Source of the DNA: Gemelliphila asaccharolytica
GTDB taxonomy: Bacteria > Bacillota > Bacilli > Staphylococcales > Gemellaceae
Assembly: GCF_001553005.1 (NCBI RefSeq)
Contig: NZ_KQ959881.1
Span: 1-33,704 of the forward strand
Direction: 5' to 3'
Length of the DNA: 33,704 nt
Part shown: positions 9,291 to 18,641 of the stretch, piece after piece
How positions within the stretch are numbered: position 1 is the stretch's first letter
Layout: every line of letters starts with the position of its first letter
Translations under genes and position numbers: made by a program
Notes under the pieces: generated by a model
The model's input: the letters and a program-made list of their open reading frames with translations, nothing else
Told to the model about the DNA's origin: nothing
Databases searched by the model: none

Positions 9291-9877
9291 TGAGAAGTCT
9301 TGTCAAATTTTTATTAACGATTTATTATAAAATTTTTTTCAAAGTAACTATAAAAAATAAAAATATTTTAGAAAATGCAAAAGGAATGGTAATATCAGGA
9401 AATCATTTAAGTAATCATGACCCTCTATTATTTGTTCCATTTTTTAAAAATGATATAAGGTTTATAGCAAAAGAAGAACTTTTTAAAATCCCTTTTATTT
9501 CATCTTGCCTTAAATCTATGAGGTCAATACCAGTAAAAAGAGGAACTTTTGACAAAGCTTGTATAAATGAAGCAATAAAAGCTTTAAAAAATAATGAAAA
9601 TATAGGGATTTTTCCAGAAGGAACCAGAAGTCATTCAAAAGATTTAAAACTTGGAGCTTCTCATCAAGGGGTATCATTAATATCAACTAGAGCAAATGCT
9701 AAAGTTTTAACATTTGCAATAGTTCCTAAAAAAAATTTTAGAATATTCTCTGAAATAAAAATAGTAATAGGAGATATTATAGATACTCCTAAATTAAAAG
9801 AAGAAGGTTATAAACATAAAGAAATAACAGAAAAAATAATGCATTCAATTCAAAATATTATAGATAAGGAGCGTTAA
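9290..9877 (+). CDS. plsC: 1-acyl-sn-glycerol-3-phosphate acyltransferase
   Basis: A 195-residue PlsC-family enzyme that adds the second acyl chain to lysophosphatidic acid at the inner membrane face. The catalytic HX4D motif appears as NHLSNHD, the second motif as a FIAKEELFKIPF block, and the third as FPEGTRS. A hydrophobic N-terminal segment (about 4-16) is the likely membrane attachment. The start is GTG at 9290, overlapping the cmk stop, with GAGGT just upstream. It works after PlsY, whose gene lies at 18642 in this window. Confidence 0.93.
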   Translation: MRSLVKFLLTIYYKIFFKVTIKNKNILENAKGMVISGNHLSNHDPLLFVPFFKNDIRFIAKEELFKIPFISSCLKSMRSIPVKRGTFDKACINEAIKALKNNENIGIFPEGTRSHSKDLKLGASHQGVSLISTRANAKVLTFAIVPKKNFRIFSEIKIVIGDIIDTPKLKEEGYKHKEITEKIMHSIQNIIDKER

Positions 9878-9878
9878 A

Positions 9879-10304
9879 ATGTACGAAAAAACAATAAAAT
9901 TCAAGTTAGAGAAAAAATTTTTTAATAATGAAGATTACTTAGAAAATAAGTACATTTATGAATGGCTTACATTAGCTAGAAAAAATTTTTTAGAAAGTCT
10001 TGGTATAGATATAGATTCACTTTCTAATTATGGTTTTTATTATTCTGACAATGAGATAAAAATTTCAGTAGTAAAGAATATAAAATATAGAGTAAAAGAT
10101 TTATTTATTAAAACCATTTTATCAAAGCATAGTGGCATAAAAACAGTTTTTAACTATGAATTTTTTATAGATGGAGATATTGTTATAAAAGCAACAACCT
10201 CACATAGTGTTTTACGCTTTGATAATGTGCGTCCAGTAAGGATGGATAGATATTTACCAAAATGGGATTTGATATTAAAAGATGTAGTGAATAATGAATT
10301 ATAA
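9879..10304 (+). CDS. Hotdog-fold (4HBT-like) putative acyl thioesterase
   Basis: A 141-residue protein with the layout of YbgC/4HBT thioesterases. An N-terminal strand is followed by a helix with YEWLTLARKNFLESLGIDI (compare NYLRYFEEAR...SLGI in the family) and a C-terminal strand pair ending SVLRFDNVRPVRM (compare the usual ..D..RPVR.P). The segment before the helix, where the family carries the catalytic Asp in a DxxGHVNN-type motif, reads FFNNEDYLEN here and does not align an Asp cleanly. Activity is therefore uncertain. Its start is one base after the plsC stop, in the same operon, so a link to acyl groups is plausible. The family call is moderate; the substrate is unknown. Confidence 0.65.
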   Translation: MYEKTIKFKLEKKFFNNEDYLENKYIYEWLTLARKNFLESLGIDIDSLSNYGFYYSDNEIKISVVKNIKYRVKDLFIKTILSKHSGIKTVFNYEFFIDGDIVIKATTSHSVLRFDNVRPVRMDRYLPKWDLILKDVVNNEL

Positions 10305-10339
10305 AAGTATTAAAAAAGATATTAGCTTTTTTAATACTT
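10305..10339 (+). terminator. 14-bp perfect hairpin between hotdog gene and nifZ
   Basis: AAGTATTAAAAAAG (10305-10318) pairs without mismatch with CTTTTTTAATACTT (10326-10339) around a 7-base loop. It begins directly after the stop codon. The 3' arm supplies a short U tract, but no long T-run follows. It could be a weak terminator, an attenuator or a processing barrier; nifZ begins only 25 bases later. Confidence 0.6.
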
Positions 10340-10364
10340 ATGTTTGATTTTAAGGAGAAAAAAA

Positions 10365-11513
10365 TTGATTTATCTTGATAATGCAGCAACCACTAAACCA
10401 TTTAATGAAGTATTAGAATCTTTTTTATTAGTAAATAAAAAATATTATGGTAATACTGCTAGTATAAATGAGTATGGAAAAAAATGTAAAAAATTATTAG
10501 AATTAAGTAGAAAGCAGATAGCAGACATATTAAAAGTAAATAAAGAAAATTTATATTTTACTTCTTGTGCAACAGAAAGCAATAATATAGCACTTATAGG
10601 GGCTGCTATGCATAAAAAAGATTTTGGAAAACATATAATCACTTCAAAGTTAGAACACCCATCTGTATTAGAAGTATTTAAATTTTTAGAAAATTTTGGA
10701 TTTAAAGTAGATTATATAAATGTTCTTCCAAGTGGACATATAGATATTGAACATCTAAAAAAATTAATATCTAAAGATACTGTGTTATTGAGTGTTATGG
10801 AAGTAAATAATATTTTTGGAGCTATCCAACCTATAGATAAGATTATAGAAATATTAAAAGATTATCCTAAGGTTCATTTTCATGTAGATGGAGTACAAGG
10901 AGTTTTAAAAACCGATTTAGACATAAATAAAGTAGATAGTTATAGTTTGTCTGCACATAAATTTCATGGATTAAAAGGAAGCGGATTACTTTATATTAAA
11001 GAAAGAAGAAATATAAAAAATATAAGCCTTGGTGGTGGACAAGAAGATAATTTAAAAAGTGGGACTGTAAATTTGGCTAATGCAGTATCAACAGCTAAAG
11101 CTTTAAGAATATATAGTGAAAAAGTAAGTGAAATGAATAAAAAGCATTATGAATTTAAAAAATACTTATTAGAAGAATTCAACAAGCTAAAACATGTAAA
11201 AGTAAATTCTCCTTTAAAAAAAGATTATGTCAATTCAATAATAAATATAAGTATAGAAAAAATAAAAGGAGAAGCTATAATAAACTCATTGAATGCAGAA
11301 AATATAATGGTATCTACCAAAAGTGCTTGTTCTTCTAAAAAAAACAACATAAATGAAGCCTTACTTTCAAGAGGAATATCTGATGATGATATTAAAGGAA
11401 GTATACGAATAAGTTTTTCATGTTTTACAAGAAAAGATGAATTAGAAGAATTTATTAAAATATTTAAAGAAAAATATAAACAATTTGAAGAGGTAATAGA
11501 AAGTGGAATATAG
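10365..11513 (+). CDS. nifZ: Cysteine desulfurase (NifS/IscS family, NifZ type for ThiI)
   Basis: A 382-residue PLP enzyme that removes sulfur from cysteine as an enzyme persulfide. It starts IYLDNAATTKP. It has the PLP Schiff-base lysine in SAHKFHGLKGSG (K199), the HVDGVQG segment, and the active-site Cys loop STKSACSSKK (C322). I take TTG at 10365 as the start because TAAGGAG at 10351-10356 is correctly spaced for it; the earlier in-frame TTG at 10344 lies upstream of that site. The gene overlaps thiI by 11 bases, the same pair as nifZ-thiI in Bacillus. Its sulfur is therefore probably for 4-thiouridine in tRNA rather than general Fe-S assembly. Confidence 0.93.
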   Translation: MIYLDNAATTKPFNEVLESFLLVNKKYYGNTASINEYGKKCKKLLELSRKQIADILKVNKENLYFTSCATESNNIALIGAAMHKKDFGKHIITSKLEHPSVLEVFKFLENFGFKVDYINVLPSGHIDIEHLKKLISKDTVLLSVMEVNNIFGAIQPIDKIIEILKDYPKVHFHVDGVQGVLKTDLDINKVDSYSLSAHKFHGLKGSGLLYIKERRNIKNISLGGGQEDNLKSGTVNLANAVSTAKALRIYSEKVSEMNKKHYEFKKYLLEEFNKLKHVKVNSPLKKDYVNSIINISIEKIKGEAIINSLNAENIMVSTKSACSSKKNNINEALLSRGISDDDIKGSIRISFSCFTRKDELEEFIKIFKEKYKQFEEVIESGI

Positions 11514-12747
11514 TCATATTATAGTAAGATATGGTGAACTTACATTAAAATCTGGAAATAGAAATGATTTTTTAAAAAAATTAACTAAAAATATAAAATT
11601 AAATTTTAAGAATTTTAAAAATTATCATATTCAAACTAAAAGAGATAGAATGTATATTTTTTTAGATAATAATTTATATATTAAAGAAATATTAAACAAA
11701 TTAAAAATAATTCCAGGTATTCATAGTTTTTCTCCCGTTTTAAAAGGAAAACTTAATATAGAAGAAGCTAAAATGAATATAGATAAACTTCTTTCAGAAA
11801 AAACAAAACAAAATTATAAATTTAAAATACAAACAAAAAGAGCAAATAAAAATTTTGAAAAAAATACTAATGAGTTAAATAATATATTTGGAAGTTACGT
11901 TCTCAATAATTATAAAAATTTAAAGGTTGATGTAAAAAATCCAGATTTTATTATTAATGTTGAGGTTAGAAGTGAAGGAATTTTTATTTTTACAGATATA
12001 ATAAAAGGAGTGGGAGGATTCCCTGTTAATACTTCTTCAAAAGTTTTGCTTCTTTTATCTGGAGGTATTGACTCCCCTGTAGCGTGTAGATTATTACAAA
12101 ATAAAGGCGTAGAAGTAGAGATGATACATTTTCAATCTCCACCGTTTACGTCAAAAGAAGCTTTAGAAAAAATATTTACATTATCACAAAAATTGAGTGA
12201 AATTGTAGGAACTATTAAATTACATGTTATAAATTTTACAAAGTTACAAACAGAGATAGTAAAAAATATAAAATCTAATTATACGATGACATCCACAAGA
12301 AGACATATGCTAAAAATAGCAGATAAGTTATCGAAAAACGAAAATATTTATGCCATAGCAACAGGAGAATCTTTAGGTCAAGTAGCAAGTCAAACATTGG
12401 AGTCTATGCAATGCATAAATGAAGTAACAAACATGCCAATATTAAGACCACTTTTAACTATGGATAAAATAGACATAATTAAAATAGCAGAAAGTATAGG
12501 AACTTATAAAATTTCTAATTTGCCATTTGAAGATTGTTGTACAATTTTTACGCCTAAAGCACCAAAAACTAAACCTAAATTAGAGAAAATTTTAAAATAT
12601 GAAAAAGAGCAAGAAAATATTTTTAATTCATTAGTAGATGAATGTTTAGAAACTAAAAAAACATATTTAATAAATAAGGATAGTATTAATTTATTAGAAG
12701 ATAAAAAAGAAACAATAGAAGAAGATGATTTTAAAGAATTATTATAA
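11503..12747 (+). CDS. thiI: tRNA 4-thiouridine synthase ThiI
   Basis: A 414-residue enzyme that adenylates and thiolates U8 of tRNA. It has an N-terminal ferredoxin-like domain (from RYGELTLKSGNR), a THUMP domain (about 60-165), and a PP-loop ATPase with LLLLSGGIDSPVA at 183-195. The MTSTRRHM block and FEDCCTIFTP, containing the conserved Cys pair, are also present. There is no C-terminal rhodanese domain, matching the shorter Gram-positive form that takes sulfur directly from NifZ. The start is GTG at 11503 inside the end of nifZ, with GAGGT upstream, so translation is coupled to its sulfur donor. Confidence 0.96.
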   Translation: MEYSHIIVRYGELTLKSGNRNDFLKKLTKNIKLNFKNFKNYHIQTKRDRMYIFLDNNLYIKEILNKLKIIPGIHSFSPVLKGKLNIEEAKMNIDKLLSEKTKQNYKFKIQTKRANKNFEKNTNELNNIFGSYVLNNYKNLKVDVKNPDFIINVEVRSEGIFIFTDIIKGVGGFPVNTSSKVLLLLSGGIDSPVACRLLQNKGVEVEMIHFQSPPFTSKEALEKIFTLSQKLSEIVGTIKLHVINFTKLQTEIVKNIKSNYTMTSTRRHMLKIADKLSKNENIYAIATGESLGQVASQTLESMQCINEVTNMPILRPLLTMDKIDIIKIAESIGTYKISNLPFEDCCTIFTPKAPKTKPKLEKILKYEKEQENIFNSLVDECLETKKTYLINKDSINLLEDKKETIEEDDFKELL

Positions 12748-12770
12748 TTTTAATTGAATAAGGAGGCATA

Positions 12771-14075
12771 ATGGATAAAATAATTGTTATAGGAGCTGGA
12801 TTAGCAGGTAGTGAAGCGGCATATCAGATAGCAAAAAGAGGAATAAAAGTAGACCTTTATGAAATGAGACCTAAAAAGATGACGCCAGCTCATAAAACTG
12901 CAAATTTTGCAGAGTTGGTTTGTTCCAATTCTTTAAGAGCAGATTCTATTACTAATGGTGTAGGCTTATTAAAAGAAGAAATGAGAAGGCTAGATTCCTT
13001 AATAATGAAATGTGCAGATAAAACTAGAGTAAAAGCTGGAGGAGCACTAGCTGTTGATAGAGAAAAATTTTCCAATATGGTAACAGATGAAATAAAAAAA
13101 AATCCTAATATAAAAGTGATAGAAAAAGAAATTTTAACAGTTCCTAAAACTACTATTCCAGTCATTATAGCTACAGGTCCATTAACAAGTGATAAGTTAA
13201 GTGAAGATATAAAAAATTATACAAAACATGAAGACTTGTATTTTTATGATGCTGCAGCTCCAATTGTTGAAAAAGAAACTTTAAATTTTGATAAAATATA
13301 TTTAAAATCTAGATATGACAAAGGAGAAGCTGCCTATTTAAATTGTCCTATGACAAAAGAAGAATTTGAAAATTTTTATCAAAATTTAATTACAGCAGAA
13401 GTATCTCCTCTTAAAGAATTCGAGAAGGAAATATATTTTGAAGGATGTATGCCATTTGAAGAAATGGCAAAAAGAGGGAAAAAAACATTATTATTCGGTC
13501 CCATGAAACCTGTAGGATTGGAAGATCCAAAAACCAACAAAAGACCTTATGCAGTAGTCCAACTTCGTCAAGATAATGAAGAAGCGACTCTTTATAATAT
13601 TGTAGGGTTTCAAACACATTTAAAATGGGGAGAACAAAAAAGAATAATTAATATGATACCAGGATTAGAAAAGGCAAACATAGTAAGATATGGAGTAATG
13701 CATAGGAATACTTATTTAAATTCACCTAATTTATTAAAAGAAACTTATAAATTAAAAGCATATGATAATATATATTTTGCAGGACAAATGACTGGAGTAG
13801 AAGGATATGTAGAGAGTGCAGCATCTGCAATTGTTGCATCTTTAAATGCAATATATAATAAAAAGGGTAAAGAAATAATATTCCCTAAAGAAACCATGAT
13901 AGGAGCAATGGCATCTTATATAGTAGATAAAACAAATAAAAATTTTCAACCTATGAATGCCAACTTTGGAATAATAAAACCATTAGAGAGAAAAATAAAA
14001 GACAAAAAAGAGAAATATTCTGAATATGCAAAAAGATCGTTAGAAATTTTATCTAAATTTACAGATAAAATTTAG
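12771..14075 (+). CDS. trmFO: Methylenetetrahydrofolate-tRNA (uracil-5)-methyltransferase TrmFO
   Basis: A 434-residue flavoprotein that makes m5U54 in the T-loop of tRNA, using methylene-THF as carbon donor and FAD/NAD(P)H. It has an N-terminal dinucleotide fold [10 protein letters not shown], then the family block [19 protein letters not shown] with its conserved Cys. [12 protein letters not shown] lies in the middle, and [17 protein letters not shown] is the C-terminal FAD-binding motif. There is a good ribosome site (AAGGAGG). The folate cofactor relates it to FolD, encoded at 19251. In Bacillus trmFO is followed by codV, clpQ, clpY and codY; here codY follows directly. Confidence 0.97.
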   Translation: MDKIIVIGAGLAGSEAAYQIAKRGIKVDLYEMRPKKMTPAHKTANFAELVCSNSLRADSITNGVGLLKEEMRRLDSLIMKCADKTRVKAGGALAVDREKFSNMVTDEIKKNPNIKVIEKEILTVPKTTIPVIIATGPLTSDKLSEDIKNYTKHEDLYFYDAAAPIVEKETLNFDKIYLKSRYDKGEAAYLNCPMTKEEFENFYQNLITAEVSPLKEFEKEIYFEGCMPFEEMAKRGKKTLLFGPMKPVGLEDPKTNKRPYAVVQLRQDNEEATLYNIVGFQTHLKWGEQKRIINMIPGLEKANIVRYGVMHRNTYLNSPNLLKETYKLKAYDNIYFAGQMTGVEGYVESAASAIVASLNAIYNKKGKEIIFPKETMIGAMASYIVDKTNKNFQPMNANFGIIKPLERKIKDKKEKYSEYAKRSLEILSKFTDKI

Positions 14076-14093
14076 TGTATTTTTTAGAAATTG

Positions 14094-14122
14094 TTTACAA
14101 TTTATATAAATAAATGTATAAT
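14094..14122 (+). promoter_or_regulatory. Sigma-A promoter for codY
   Basis: TTTACA (14094-14099), a 17-bp spacer (14100-14116) and TATAAT (14117-14122) form a near-consensus promoter. It lies 32 bp upstream of codY, with AGGAGGT before the ATG. It lets codY be expressed independently of trmFO. Confidence 0.8.
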
Positions 14123-14154
14123 AAATGTGCAGTAACAATAAATAGGAGGTCAAA

Positions 14155-14940
14155 ATGGCAGGTTTATTACAAAAAACAAGAAAAATTAGTGCTATTTTGC
14201 AAGAAGGAAGACACTCAAAAGCAGATTTTGAAACCATGGCTATGCGTTTAAGTGCAATCCTTGACTCTGTTGTATTTATATTAGATAATGAGGGGAATAT
14301 ACTCGGATATGATTCTAGTATAGATTATTCTAATGAACGACTAGATGACATGATAAAAACGGGACGTGTCACAAATAATTACATAAGTGCAGCATTAAAG
14401 GTTTATTCTACAAAAGTAGACATACCATTTAGACATGAATTATCAATATTTCCAATTGAAGAAGAAGAAAGATTTGATGGTAAAAGTTTCACGGTACTCT
14501 TACCAGTTAGAGGAGCAGGAGAAAGACTTGGAACATTAGTAATAGGCAAGTTAGATGAAAGCTTTAATGATGATGATTTAGTATTAGCAGAATATGCTTC
14601 AACAGTTGTTGGTATAGAGATATTGCATGAAAAGCAAGACAGAGAAAAAAATATTATGAGAGATAGAGATTTAGTAGTCATGGCCATTAACTCATTATCT
14701 TATTCTGAAAAGGAAGCAATAGAGCATATTTTTAGAGAACTTAATGGAACAGAAGGTTTACTAATAGCAAGTAAGATAGCAGATAGGGTAGGAATAACTA
14801 GATCTGTAATAGTAAATGCACTTAGAAAATTAGAAAGTGCAGGAATAATAGAATCTAGATCTCTAGGAATGAAAGGAACTTTTATAAAAGTTCAGAAGGA
14901 ATATTTTTTAGAATATATATTTAGCGGTGATCAAATATAA
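14155..14940 (+). CDS. codY: GTP/branched-chain amino acid-sensing global regulator CodY
   Basis: A 261-residue dimeric DNA-binding protein that represses starvation and virulence genes when isoleucine, leucine or valine and GTP are abundant. The N-terminal GAF domain (about 1-155) starts MAGLLQKTRKISAILQ and contains the DSVVFILDNEGNILGYD core. The C-terminal winged helix-turn-helix includes SKIADRVGITRSVIVNALRK and ESRSLGMKGTFIKV, the near-invariant recognition region of CodY. The length is typical. The pheST leader begins about 10-15 bases after its stop, so read-through from codY may also feed pheST. Confidence 0.97.
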   Translation: MAGLLQKTRKISAILQEGRHSKADFETMAMRLSAILDSVVFILDNEGNILGYDSSIDYSNERLDDMIKTGRVTNNYISAALKVYSTKVDIPFRHELSIFPIEEEERFDGKSFTVLLPVRGAGERLGTLVIGKLDESFNDDDLVLAEYASTVVGIEILHEKQDREKNIMRDRDLVVMAINSLSYSEKEAIEHIFRELNGTEGLLIASKIADRVGITRSVIVNALRKLESAGIIESRSLGMKGTFIKVQKEYFLEYIFSGDQI

Positions 14941-14950
14941 AATTTAATAG

Positions 14951-15189
14951 AAAAAAGCATTGATTAAGACCATATATATTATAATTTTCACAGAGAATAA
15001 CCTTTTTTTGAGATGGTTATAAAAGAAGATATATATTTTTCAGCTTATGAGTAGCTACATGAGTTTTAGGCGAGTGTAGCCGTATAGATTTACGTTATAA
15101 ATCATTGAGGAAAGAAATTATTCTTTTAAAATTGGGTGGTACCACGATAATTCGTCCCTACATAATGTAGAGGCGAATTTATTTTATTA
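14951..15189 (+). promoter_or_regulatory. T-box riboswitch, tRNA-Phe sensing, upstream of pheST
   Basis: The T-box core GGGTGGTACCACG lies at 15134-15146, followed by the competing terminator. Stem I can be traced: a base AAGC (14955-14958)/GCTT (15043-15046) and an ATATATAT helix (14972-14979/15029-15036). An upper helix ATAACC/GGTTAT has AGAGA next to it. The internal loop between the base and the ATATATAT helix has TTTTCA on its 3' side, giving UUC at 15039-15041 as the Phe specifier codon. Uncharged tRNA-Phe would pair with the UGGU bulge and allow pheST transcription. Stem boundaries are by eye. Confidence 0.93.
15149..15189 (+). terminator. T-box intrinsic terminator before pheS
   Basis: AATTCGTCCCTACAT pairs with ATGTAGAGGCGAATT (one internal mismatch) and is followed by TATTTTATT. 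The 5' arm overlaps the conserved region that forms the antiterminator with the T-box core. Confidence 0.88.
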
Positions 15190-15204
15190 TATAAGGAGAA
15201 AAAA

Positions 15205-16230
15205 ATGAACTTAAAAGAAATAAAAAATGAATTTGAAAAATTAATAATAGAAATAAAAGATGAAAAAAAATTATATGAATTAAAAGTTAAATTTTTAGGA
15301 AAAAAAGGAATGCTTACAGAAATAATGAAAAAAGCTAAAACCTTAGAACCTACTGAAAGACCAGCATTTGGTAAAAATGTTAATGAAATAAAAGAATATA
15401 TAAACCAAAAATTAGAAAATAAAAAAGAAAGTTTAATAAAAAAATCAGTAGAAGAAAAGCTAAAAAAAGAAGAAATAGATATAACTTTGCCAAGCAGGAA
15501 TATAGATTTTGGAGGAATAAATCCACTGAATAAAATCATAGAAGATGTAGAAGAATTATTTGTATCTATGGGATATTCTGTAGCAGAAGGTCCAGAAGTA
15601 GAGACAGATAAATTTAATTTTGAGATGCTTAATCTACCTAAAAATCATCCAGCTAGGGATATGCAAGACTCTTTTTATATAACCAAAGAACTTTTGATGA
15701 GAACACAAACATCTCCTGTTCAAGCTAGAGAAATGTTGAAAGCAGAAGGGAAATGCCCTATTAAAATAATATGCCCAGGAAAAGTTTATAGAAGAGATAA
15801 TGATGATTCTACTCATTCGCATCAATTTACACAAATAGAAGGGCTTGTAGTAGATGAAAATATTAAATTTTCAGATTTAAAAGGGACTCTAGAACATTTA
15901 ATAAAAACTTTATTTGGAAAAGATAGAAAAATAAGATTAAGACCAAGCTTTTTCCCATTTACAGAACCATCTGTAGAAGTAGATATAGCATGGGAAACCG
16001 AAGATAATAATGGTGAAGAAAAATGGTTAGAAGTCTTAGGAGCAGGGATGGTTCATCCTAATGTTTTAAAAATGGCAGGAATAGATTCTGAAAAATATAG
16101 TGGTTTTGCCTTTGGAATAGGGCCTGAAAGAATAGCTATGTTAAAATATGGAATAACAGATATAAGAATTTTTTATGAAAATGATATAAGATTTATAAAA
16201 CAATTTTCAAAAGAAGTAGAAGAAAAATAA
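15205..16230 (+). CDS. pheS: Phenylalanyl-tRNA synthetase alpha subunit
   Basis: A 341-residue catalytic subunit of the alpha2-beta2 synthetase. It has an N-terminal coiled-coil arm for tRNA (about 1-90), then a class II core. Motif 1 is in the [17 protein letters not shown] region with the [12 protein letters not shown] block, motif 2 is [18 protein letters not shown], and motif 3 is [17 protein letters not shown]. The start ATG has AAGGAG upstream and follows the T-box terminator by 15 bases. It is translated together with pheT, 11 bases downstream. Confidence 0.98.
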   Translation: MNLKEIKNEFEKLIIEIKDEKKLYELKVKFLGKKGMLTEIMKKAKTLEPTERPAFGKNVNEIKEYINQKLENKKESLIKKSVEEKLKKEEIDITLPSRNIDFGGINPLNKIIEDVEELFVSMGYSVAEGPEVETDKFNFEMLNLPKNHPARDMQDSFYITKELLMRTQTSPVQAREMLKAEGKCPIKIICPGKVYRRDNDDSTHSHQFTQIEGLVVDENIKFSDLKGTLEHLIKTLFGKDRKIRLRPSFFPFTEPSVEVDIAWETEDNNGEEKWLEVLGAGMVHPNVLKMAGIDSEKYSGFAFGIGPERIAMLKYGITDIRIFYENDIRFIKQFSKEVEEK

Positions 16231-16241
16231 AGGAGAAAAAA

Positions 16242-18632
16242 ATGTTACTAAGCTATAATTGGTTAAAAGAATTAATAAATATAGAAGATAATGCATATAA
16301 TTTAGCAGAAAAAATAACAAGAAGTGGATTAGAAGTAGAAGAAGTATTAGATTTGTCAAAAAATTTATCAAATATAGTAGTAGGATATGTAAAAGAAAAA
16401 CAAAAACATCCTAATGCAGAAAAATTAAGTATATGCACTGTAGATGTAGGTGAAGAAGAGTTACAAATAGTATGCGGAGCACCTAATGTAGAAAAAGGAC
16501 AATATGTAATTGTAGCAAAAATAGGAGCCAAGTTAAATAAAATTAAGATAAAAAAAGCAAAACTTCGTTCTGTAGAATCACAAGGAATGCTTTGCTCATT
16601 AGAAGAATTGGGAATAAATAGTTCACAAGTTCCAAAAGAATATCAAAATGGAATTTTTGTATTTAACAAAAAACAAGAGTTAGGAGCGGACGTAGTTAAA
16701 CTTTTAGGATTAGACGATAAAATTATAGATATAGCTATAACTCCTAATAGAGCAGATGCTTTAAGTATGAGAGGAATTTTTTACGAAGTATGTGCAATAT
16801 ATGATAAAAAAGATAAGTTTAAAGAAATTTTTGAAGAAAAAGAATATGAAAAAACAGATTTAAAAATCAATTCAGAAAGTGATTCATGTAAAAAATATTT
16901 TGGACAAGTTATAAAAAATGTAACAATAGAACCTTCACCACTTTGGTTGCAAATGAAACTTATAAAATCAGGGGTAAGACCAATAAACAGTGTTGTAGAC
17001 ATAACTAATTATGTAATGTTAGAGTATGGTCAACCAATGCATGCTTTTGATAAAGATAAATTGGGAGATAAAATTCTTATAAGAGAAGCTTTCGATGGAG
17101 AAAAAATAATAACACTTGATGGAAAAGAAAGAGAATTAAAAAATAATGAATTAGTAATAACTGATACACAAATACCAGTAGCGATAGCAGGAGTTATGGG
17201 AGGGGAAAATACAGAAGTTACTAATAACACAAAAAACATAGTGTTTGAATCTGCATATTTTTCAGCAGATTCAATAAGAAAAACCTCATCACAGCATAAT
17301 CTTAGAAGTGAATCATCACAAAGATTTGAAAAAGGGATAGACCCTAATTTACAGAAAAAAGCTTTAAACAGAGCGGTAGAATTATTAAAAGAAATTTGTC
17401 CTAATATTATAGTAGAAGAAGAAGTGTCTATAGGTAGTCACTTAAAAGAAGAAAAAATAGAAGTAACTTCAAATTATTTAAATAATTATATAGGAATAAA
17501 TATAACAACAGAAGAAATTAGAAAAATATTATTATCATTAAATTTCAAAGTAGAAGAAAATGACGATAAACTTATTGTAGAAGTACCAACTAGAAGAAGT
17601 GACATAAAAATAAAACAAGATCTTGCTGAAGAAGTAGCAAGACTTTATGGATATGACAATATAGTTTCAACTCTTCCTAAATTTTCAAAATCTACAAAAG
17701 GAGGATTAACATATAAACAAAAATTAATAAAAAATTTGAGAAATTTATATATAAATTTAGGTTTCTATGACACTATAAATTATTCACTATTATCTGAAAA
17801 AGAAGCAACGCAATTTACAGCTAATAGACATAATACAGTTAAATTATTATTACCTATGTCAAATAGACATTCTCATTTAAGACAAAGTTTGATACCAGGA
17901 TTATTAAAATCATTACAATATAATTATGCAAGAAAAAATGAAAATTTAAAATTATTGGAAATAGGAAAAGTATTTTTTGCGAAAAATAATGAAAATATAC
18001 AACCAGACGAAAAAATGTATATTTCAGCCGTCTTAACAGGAAAAGAAAAAGAAACAAAATGGTTAAAAGAAGAGCAATCGATTGATTTTTTCACAGCTAA
18101 AGGTTATTTAGAATTAATATTTAAAAAATTAGATATTTTAAAAGACATATCTTATAAAAAAATAAATATGGATTTACTACATCCTGGAAGAAGTGCAAAA
18201 ATATTTTATAAAGATATAGAAATAGGAATAATAGGAGAAATTCATCCTACACATGAGAGAGAATTAGGCATAGAAAAAACTTATATTTTTGAAATAGATT
18301 TAGATTTAATATTAGAAAATGTAAAAAATAAATTTATTTATAAAGAAGTTTCAAAATATCCTACAGTTACTAGAGATATAGCAATGCTAATTTCTAAAGA
18401 TGATACTTATCAAAATATAAAAGATATAATAAAAAATATAAATAGTAATCTAATAAAAGAAGTTTCATTATTTGATGTATATGAAGGAAAAGGTTTACCT
18501 GATAATAAAAAATCTATAGCTATTACAGTATCTTATAATAATAGTGAAAAAACATTAACAGAAGAAGAAATATTAAAAATTCATGATAAAGTATTAAACT
18601 CACTGATAGAATATGGTGTAACAATTAGGTAA
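16242..18632 (+). CDS. pheT: Phenylalanyl-tRNA synthetase beta subunit
   Basis: A 796-residue beta subunit. It starts MLLSYNWLKELINI. An EMAP/OB tRNA-binding domain (about 40-150) contains HPNAEKLSICTVDVGEE and VCGAPNV. The B3/B4 editing domain follows (about 210-390, with GVRPINSVVDITNYVMLEYG and SSQRFEKGIDP), then B5 (about 400-475), a class II-like core, and the C-terminal FDX-ACB anticodon-binding domain (about 703-796, KYPTVTRDIAMLI). It is full length, with no breaks. It forms the heterotetramer with PheS and is controlled by the same T-box. Confidence 0.98.
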   Translation: MLLSYNWLKELINIEDNAYNLAEKITRSGLEVEEVLDLSKNLSNIVVGYVKEKQKHPNAEKLSICTVDVGEEELQIVCGAPNVEKGQYVIVAKIGAKLNKIKIKKAKLRSVESQGMLCSLEELGINSSQVPKEYQNGIFVFNKKQELGADVVKLLGLDDKIIDIAITPNRADALSMRGIFYEVCAIYDKKDKFKEIFEEKEYEKTDLKINSESDSCKKYFGQVIKNVTIEPSPLWLQMKLIKSGVRPINSVVDITNYVMLEYGQPMHAFDKDKLGDKILIREAFDGEKIITLDGKERELKNNELVITDTQIPVAIAGVMGGENTEVTNNTKNIVFESAYFSADSIRKTSSQHNLRSESSQRFEKGIDPNLQKKALNRAVELLKEICPNIIVEEEVSIGSHLKEEKIEVTSNYLNNYIGINITTEEIRKILLSLNFKVEENDDKLIVEVPTRRSDIKIKQDLAEEVARLYGYDNIVSTLPKFSKSTKGGLTYKQKLIKNLRNLYINLGFYDTINYSLLSEKEATQFTANRHNTVKLLLPMSNRHSHLRQSLIPGLLKSLQYNYARKNENLKLLEIGKVFFAKNNENIQPDEKMYISAVLTGKEKETKWLKEEQSIDFFTAKGYLELIFKKLDILKDISYKKINMDLLHPGRSAKIFYKDIEIGIIGEIHPTHERELGIEKTYIFEIDLDLILENVKNKFIYKEVSKYPTVTRDIAMLISKDDTYQNIKDIIKNINSNLIKEVSLFDVYEGKGLPDNKKSIAITVSYNNSEKTLTEEEILKIHDKVLNSLIEYGVTIR

Positions 18633-18641
18633 GGTAATTAT

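Noticed and set aside
10344..10364. Upstream TTG at 10344 as the nifZ start
   Set aside because: It precedes the ribosome site TAAGGAG and would add seven residues not found in the family.
14980..14985. TATAAT just after codY as a promoter for pheST
   Set aside because: It falls inside the T-box stem I that I can trace from 14955, so transcription must begin upstream. No good -35 is found at 17 bp either.
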